Source: Lathyrus oleraceus
Taxonomy: Eukaryota > Streptophyta > Magnoliopsida > Fabales > Fabaceae
NCBI RefSeq assembly: GCF_024323335.1
Contig: NC_066584.1
Span: 421,267,819-421,331,818 of the forward strand
Direction: 5' to 3'
DNA: 64,000 nt
Both the position numbers and the translations under genes were made by a program. Position 1 is the first letter of the stretch. Each line of letters starts with the position of its first letter. The notes below the pieces were generated by a model. That model worked only from the letters and a program-made list of their open reading frames with translations, made no database searches and was not told the DNA's origin. Shown one piece after another: positions 58,965 through 64,000 of this stretch.

Positions 58965-59076
58965 CGAGCGTAACAGGCGTAACAAACTGGATGCGTGATG
59001 GTCGTAACACGCCCATGACGGTCGTCACACTCACATTGCTTGTGACGGTCGTCACACGCCTGTGACGGTCGTCACA
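58965..59076 (+). promoter_or_regulatory. Cluster of TGACG palindromes
   Basis: TGTGACGGTCGTCACA occurs at 59041-59056 and 59061-59076, with TGACGGTCGTCA at 59016-59027 and weaker versions upstream (near 58968 and 58995). TGACG is the core bound by TGA-type bZIP factors. A regulatory role is inferred only from the motif and clustering. Confidence 0.5.
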
Positions 59077-59489
59077 AATTGGTGCATTCTTTTCTCATCT
59101 CAAACCCTCGTATGTAAAACGAGTTTCTTCTGGAATGTAATACTGTGAAGAAAAAGAAGAAGACAATGTTATGAAGAAAGAGAAGAATTCAAGATCAAAG
59201 GAGGACAACCTTGAAGATCTTGCTTGGAGAAGCTTAGAGAAGAATTCAATACTAAAGAAGGACAACCTTGAATATTTTGCTTGGAGAAGCTTAGATCGTT
59301 ATTAGGTTAGCTTAGGTTCTCTCATTGGCTTGGGAGAACAATTGCGCTAGGGGCCATAACTGTTTCATTGTGTATGTATGTTGATGCATGTGAATGTATG
59401 TTGATGCATGTGAGAGACGATTTATATGATAAATAAGCTGGTGAGATCATAACAATTGCAATTCCCTCAAACTAAAATATTAAGTTTAT

Positions 59490-59815
59490 GCTTTCCAAGT
59501 TTTAGCACTCATCAAGACTAGTATCGGATAATGTAGGTTTCGCCAAAGCGAGGTGCATGTTCTATATTAGTAAGGTGCGATGGGATAATTGTAATATCCA
59601 ACTGCTAAAACAATGGGTCAAACTTAACTAAACAAATTATGATGATATTATATATGTTTGCTTTCCAAGTTTTAGCACTCATCAAGACTAGTATCGGATA
59701 ATGTAGGTTTCGCCAAAGCGAGGTGCATATTCTATATTAGTAAGGTGCGATGGGATAATTGTAATATCCAACTGCTAAGACAATGGGTCAAACTTAATTA
59801 TAATAATATCATATA
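59490..59815 (+). repeat. Tandem duplication, 170-base period
   Basis: Two near-identical units start at GCTTTCCAAG at 59490 and 59660. Both include GGTTTCGCCAAAGCGAGG, itself a small inverted repeat. Confidence 0.92.
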
Positions 59816-60141
59816 TGTTTTAGAAGCAAGAGTTGGGAATAATCCATATGATGGATTGGAATAAGGAGTTATTCACCCAACTGAAATTTTCGAGAGTTGT
59901 ATGAGATACAACTGGAAGGAGTTCCTACCTAAATAACCTAGTTTTGTGTAATCCGCCTACGCGGACTTAGAACGAAGTGAAATATGGATCTCGACCCACT
60001 AGAAAATCTTCCAACGGGATTTTCCGAATCAAATGATGAGGGCCATTTGTTTTGAGTAAAATAGTGGGAGCATATTTGATTAAAGGCCTAATTAAATATG
60101 TCAATGATACTTATATTTTCTTAATCCTTATGTAGATAACC

Positions 60142-61014
60142 ATGACAGCAAACACCTCTAACAACATCTTGCGATCAATCCTTGACAAGGAAAAATTGTC
60201 TGGGACGAATTTTCTGGATTGGCACCGAAACCTGAGGATTATCCTCAAACATGATAAAAAGCTGTATGTCTTGGAGACACCTGTTCCTAAAGAGGAACCT
60301 CCTAGTTCTGCACCTAAGGCAAAAAGAGATGCTTATAAGAAGCATGTCGATGATGCCAATGAAACTGCTTGTCTCATGCTGGCTACCATGAACTCAGAAT
60401 TGCAAAAGCAACATGAGAACATGTCAGCGTTCGATATGATCGAACACCTGAAGATGCTCTATCAAGAGCAAGCAAGGCATGAGAGGTTTGAAGTTTCAAA
60501 AGCCCTTTTTCAAAGCAAGTTAGCTAAGGGAGCCCCTGTAGGTCCCCATGTACTCAAGATGATTGGGTATGTGGAAAACCTTGAGAGATTGGGTTTTCCC
60601 CTCGAAAAGGAACTTGCGACTGATTTGATCTTGCAATCGTTGCCAGATAGTTTCAGTCAATTTGTCCTAAATTTCAATATGATTGATATGGACAAATCTC
60701 TTCCTGAACTGCTCGCTATGTTAAGAACTGCCGAGCAGAATCTGAAGTCAAAAGGGAAGTCCATTCTGATGATCGGAAATGGAAAGAGACAGAACAAAAG
60801 GCCCACTAAGCAGGGTGATAAAGGGAAAGGCAAGGAAGTTGCCAAACCCAAACCCACCGTTGCTGCTTTAAAGCCTAGTGGAGGCATAGCAAAAGAAGGC
60901 ACCGGCTTCCATTGCGGTAAGACCGGACACTGGAAGAGGAACTGCCCAAAGTACCTGGAAGATAAGAAGAATGGAGTAGAGACTTCAACTTCAGGTATTT
61001 TTGTTATTAAATAA
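60142..61014 (+). CDS. Copia gag, 290 codons, nearly intact
   Basis: The ATG at 60142 follows the leader and reads MTANTSNNILRSILDKEKL, a usual copia gag opening (LSGTNFLDWHRNLRIIL). The middle is the helical UBN2-type gag domain (SKALFQSKL, LILQSLPDSFSQFVLNF). A basic Lys-rich tail leads to the zinc knuckle near 60904-60945, which reads GTGFHCGKTGHWKRNC: the first Cys of CX2CX4HX4C is Gly. Gag forms the particle and binds RNA. It ends at TAA 61012-61014, apparently because one base is missing near 61007; the protease follows in the next frame. Gag and pol were probably one frame before this loss. It is the only near-full coding frame in the window without an internal stop. Confidence 0.88.
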   Translation: MTANTSNNILRSILDKEKLSGTNFLDWHRNLRIILKHDKKLYVLETPVPKEEPPSSAPKAKRDAYKKHVDDANETACLMLATMNSELQKQHENMSAFDMIEHLKMLYQEQARHERFEVSKALFQSKLAKGAPVGPHVLKMIGYVENLERLGFPLEKELATDLILQSLPDSFSQFVLNFNMIDMDKSLPELLAMLRTAEQNLKSKGKSILMIGNGKRQNKRPTKQGDKGKGKEVAKPKPTVAALKPSGGIAKEGTGFHCGKTGHWKRNCPKYLEDKKNGVETSTSGIFVIK

Positions 61015-61440
61015 ATTTATCTACTTCTGCATCATGGGTATTAGATACTGGATGCGGTTCTCACATTTGTACATATGTGCAGGGGCTGAAAGGGAGTAGA
61101 GATTTGGCAAAAGGTGAAGTTGACCTACGAGTTGGCAATGGAGCAAAGGTTGCTACTTTAGCCGTAGGATCTTATTAACTTTACCTAGTGGTTTTATAAT
61201 TCAGTTAGAGAACTGTTATTATGTATCTGCAATTAGCAGGAATATTATTTCCATTTCTTGTTTGGACAAGTTTGGTTTTTCATCTATAATAAAGAACAAT
61301 TGTTGCTCAATTTATTTGAATGATATATTCTATGCTACTGCACAAGTGAGCAATGGACTATATGCCCTTGATCTCATAATGCCAACTTATAACATTAATA
61401 CTAAAAGGATGAAACCTAATGAGTTAAATCCATGATGAGT
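61015..61440 (+). pseudogene. Copia protease and following remnant
   Basis: In the frame one base off gag, ASWVLDTGCGSHICTYVQGL shows the protease D-T-G at 61044-61052. Then LRVGNGAKVATLAVGS leads, across a break near 61180, to IIQLENCYYVSAISRN, CLDKFGFSS and a segment ending NTKRMKPNELN, the start of the pre-integrase domain. The remainder of that domain and the integrase zinc and catalytic core are missing at about 61435. Confidence 0.83.
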
Positions 61441-61960
61441 CACGTTGATCTTCCAAACTCCATTTGCGGACATGCACTATTGACAACAGCTTACACACTT
61501 AACCATGTTCCATCCAAAAGGTTAATAAGACACCATATGAGATATGGAGTGGTAAGAGACCACATATGTCTTACATAAAGATTTGGGGTTGCGAGGTTTA
61601 TGTGAAACGACAAATTTCAACTAAGCTTGAGCCCAAATCTGACAAATGCTTATTTGTGGGGTATCCTAAAGAAACAAAAGAGTATTACTTCTACAATCCT
61701 TCTGAGGGCAAAGTGTTTGTCGCTCGAACTGGAGTTTTCCTAGAAAAGGATTTTTATTTCCAAAGGAACCAGTGGGAGGAAAGTAGAGCTTGAAGAAATT
61801 CAAGAATCACAAAGCATCGACACACCTATGGAGGAATTGGAGTAGGAAACACAAGTAGTTGTGTAAGAGGAACCTGCTCAAGTAGAACAAGACCAGCGTA
61901 GGTCAGGCAGGATACGTCACCTACCTGAGATATATGGATATCTGATCAAGGTGATGTATT
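61441..61960 (+). pseudogene. Copia integrase C-terminal remnant
   Basis: Frames read HALLTTAYTLNHVPSK, then TPYEIWSGKRPHMSYIKIWG, CLFVGYPKETKEYYFYNPSE and FVARTGVFLEKDF, the standard text after the copia integrase core. The DDE core itself is absent. Short indels and stops separate the pieces. Confidence 0.83.
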
Positions 61961-61964
61961 ACTC

Positions 61965-62740
61965 ATGAATCAAGATGAGCTTGTGACCTACTCATGGAAT
62001 CTTCGTTTTGATGAAACAGTAAAACAATATGGATTCATCAAGAACGAAGATGAGCCTTGTGTCTACAAGAAGGTTAGTGGGAGCATGATCGTATTCCTGG
62101 TATTATATGTAGATGACATATTACTTATTGGAAACGATATCCCTACCCTGCAACAAGCAAAGTCTTGGGTGGGGAAATGCTTATCTATGAAGGACCTAGG
62201 TGAAGCAGCCTATATATTAGGAATCAGAATCTATAGAGATAGATCATAAAATGCTTGGCCTAAGTCAGAGTACATAGACAAGGTGCTGAGACGCTTTAAT
62301 ATGAATGATTCCAATGGTTATGTGTTTTGCTGAAATGGTGGCGCTGTGAGCTTGAAAAGTTCAAAGCAAGATACAGTTGTGGATTCTACAACCGAGGCCG
62401 AGTATATTGCTGCCTCAAATGTAGAAAAGGGAGTTGTTTGGATCAAAAGTTCATTAGTGAACTTGGCATAGTCCCTAGCATTGTGGATCCCAGTGGTCTC
62501 TATTATGATAACAATGGTGTTATCGTACAAGCTAAAGAGCCTAGATCTCACCAACGATCCAAACACATACTTAGGCGTTATCATCTCATTCGAGAGATAA
62601 TAGATAGAGGAGATATGAAAATATGTAAAGTACCAACACTTCACAATATAGCTGACCCACTGACAAAGCCTCTTGCGCAGCAGAAGCATGATGGCCATAC
62701 TAGATCAATGGGCATACGGGGTATGCCTGATTGGCTCTAG
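61965..62740 (+). pseudogene. Copia RT and RNase H remnant
   Basis: The frame from 61965 carries WNLRFDETVKQYGFIKNEDE and the RT active site within VLYVDDILLIGND (near 62106), followed by MKDLGEAAYILGIRI. The first half of RT is deleted. After another deletion near 62320, RNase H text appears (STTEAEYIAAS, near 62383) in one frame, and the element's C-terminus (HNIADPLTKPL, ending near 62740) in another. It is non-functional. Confidence 0.85.
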
Positions 62741-62744
62741 TGCT

Positions 62745-62753
62745 AGTGGGAGA
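62745..62753 (+). other. Copia polypurine tract
   Basis: AGTGGGAGA, one base before the 3' LTR, is the usual copia PPT that primes plus-strand synthesis. Confidence 0.88.
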
Positions 62754-62754
62754 T

Positions 62755-64000
62755 TGTTGGTGTAAGCCCTAGAGGCCAATACATTTTGGTACTTGTATCG
62801 AATAATAAAAGGCATTCTCTTTATTATGGTTGATTAATAAAGTCCCTGGAATAAATAGTCCGTTTAATGTATTAAGTGTGACTTAATCATGAGAACACAT
62901 TAAACATAAGGGCATTATTCCTAAAGTATCCGTAGTTGAGCTTTAGTGTGAAATGGGATAACATTAAAGCATTAAGACTATTATGTTTGTAGACTGATGA
63001 TCACATCTCATGGATCGTGGATAAAGAGTTATCAAGTCTTAAACATAGGTATGAATATTAGGAGTAATATTTATACCGGATTGACCCGCTATGAGAATAC
63101 TATATAGAAAGTTATGCAAGGTGTCATAAGTTATTCTCATGGTGATAATAGTGTATTCCACTCTTCGACCTGAAACCACTATGGATTCTAGATGTAGAGT
63201 CGAGTGCTTTATTGCTGATCCAACGTTGTCCGTAACTGGATAACCATAAAGACAGTTGATGGGTACTCCACAAAGCATGCTGAGGGACATGAGTGACCTA
63301 GATGGAATTTGCCCATCCTGCATAACAGAATAAATGTCTATGGGCCCAATATTGAACTGGACAAGGATGACACGGTCTATGCCTTGTGTTCAATATAGAC
63401 ATAAGGGCAAAAGGGTAATTATACACATAAGTATTATCACATAAGGAATTGTCAGATCACATGACATTTTCGTGTCTTGGGTAGTAGTGATGTGTTGCTA
63501 GATACCGCTCACTGTTTATTATGTTAAATGCGTGATTTAATATAATTGCCAACGTCACGAAAACCTACAGGGTCACACACAAAGGACGGATTGATGAGAG
63601 ATAGAGTAACTAAGGAATACCGTAAGGTACGGTGCCCTTAAGTGAGTTATAGAGCATCGTAAGGTACGATGTACTTGAGTAGAATACGAAATATGGTAAG
63701 GTACCATGAGCTTAAGTGATTTTGGGCATATTATAAGATATGGGCCAAAATACACTTAAGTGGGCTTTTAGCTTGAAGCCCACACAAGTGGTTCTATAAA
63801 TAGAACCCTTGTGCAGAAGCAAAAATTTGCGGTTGCATTCTTTTAGTTTTCACTCTCTCTCTCTCTCTCTCTCACTCAAAGCCTTCATTCGTACCAGCTA
63901 GCACTGAGATTGAAGGAACCCGTTCGTGTGGACTGAGTAGAGACGTTGTCATCGTTCAACGTTCGTGATCACTCCGTGGATCTACATCAAAGGTTTTGAT
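62755..64000 (+). repeat. Copia 3' LTR, cut by the window edge
   Basis: Matches 57025-58266 at a constant offset of 5730 up to the CT run (63852-63873), which is 4 bases longer here. About ten single-base differences were counted by eye. The last 137 bases or so lie beyond 64000. Confidence 0.95.

Larger units (their letters stand above)
58420..60141 (+). mobile_element. Copia leader with repeats, noncoding
   Basis: A 1.7-kb stretch between PBS and gag. It holds a repeated phrase CTTCGGAATCCGACATTAGT (58554 and 58749), TGACG palindromes (58965-59076), a tandem pair of about 56 bases near 59182-59292, and a tandem pair with a 170-base period at 59490-59815. Open frames overlapping the TGACG block are repeat translations, not genes. 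Confidence 0.8.
57025..64000 (+). mobile_element. Ty1/copia retrotransposon, internally deleted, 3' end beyond the window
   Basis: Two LTRs start TGTTGGTGTAAGCC at 57025 and 62755. The order is 5' LTR, PBS for initiator tRNA-Met, long leader, gag, remnants of protease, integrase, RT and RNase H, PPT, 3' LTR. The domain order (integrase before RT) and the PBS mark Ty1/copia. The interior is only 4351 bases because of several deletions in pol. By 5' LTR length the 3' LTR should end near 64137. It inserted into the Ogre-C protease; the left target copy may be GAACT. Confidence 0.93.

Noticed and set aside
58795..59065. Overlapping open frames on both strands rich in TVVT or VTVVTR repeats
   Set aside because: They are translations of the TGACG palindrome cluster in the copia leader.

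Overview
The window is plant nuclear DNA made almost entirely of LTR retrotransposons nested inside one another. I see no convincing host gene, tRNA or rRNA. Most of it belongs to Ty3/gypsy Ogre elements of the Tat lineage: LTRs of 4.2-4.8 kb starting TGTAAGAC, a primer-binding site TGGCGACTCTGCTGGGGA or close variants, an extra ORF1 upstream of gag, an intron between protease and reverse transcriptase, a second RNase H before integrase, and a repeat-rich 3' UTR. Dense Ogre copies of this type suggest a legume of tribe Fabeae (pea, vetch, lentil or grass-pea relatives). That assignment is inferred from element content only.

Layout. (1) 1-897, minus: end of a decayed Ty3/gypsy pol of chromovirus (Tekay/Del) type. 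(2) 898-7594, minus: rearranged Ogre pieces (ORF1 start, leader, one LTR of 4.3 kb, 3' UTR, LTR tip) arranged as two derivatives sharing one LTR ('Ogre-A'). (3) 7596-10128, minus: gag and ORF1 of 'Ogre-F', whose ORF1 start, leader, PBS and 5' LTR reappear at 25124-30669. (4) 10129-25123, plus: 'Ogre-E', inserted in ORF1 of Ogre-F; it has lost its 5' LTR but keeps ORF1, gag, protease, intron, RT, both RNase H domains, integrase, 3' UTR, PPT and 3' LTR. (5) 30670-35207: two diverged LTR-like segments with their 3' ends facing each other, containing arrays of small hairpins. (6) 35208-46902, plus: 'Ogre-B', cut in RT by (7) 46903-57024, plus: 'Ogre-C', cut just after the protease active site by (8) 57025 to beyond 64000, plus: a young Ty1/copia element with nearly identical LTRs, a nearly whole gag and a collapsed pol.

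No polyprotein is intact. Every Ogre frame carries stops and frameshifts, and many of the stops look like C-to-T or G-to-A changes at CAG, CAA, CGA or TGG codons, as expected for methylated, silenced repeats. The copia element is the youngest insertion, with about ten substitutions between its LTRs by eye, and was probably mobilised in trans.

The most unusual signal is structural. Several short inverted repeats in unrelated LTRs keep their loop and their base pairing while the arm sequences change together: the Ogre U3, the Ogre post-TATA leader, the copia U3, and a hairpin array at 32.9-33.7 kb. This is either selection on a folded form or copying errors (template switching) at palindromes, and it deserves a proper alignment.
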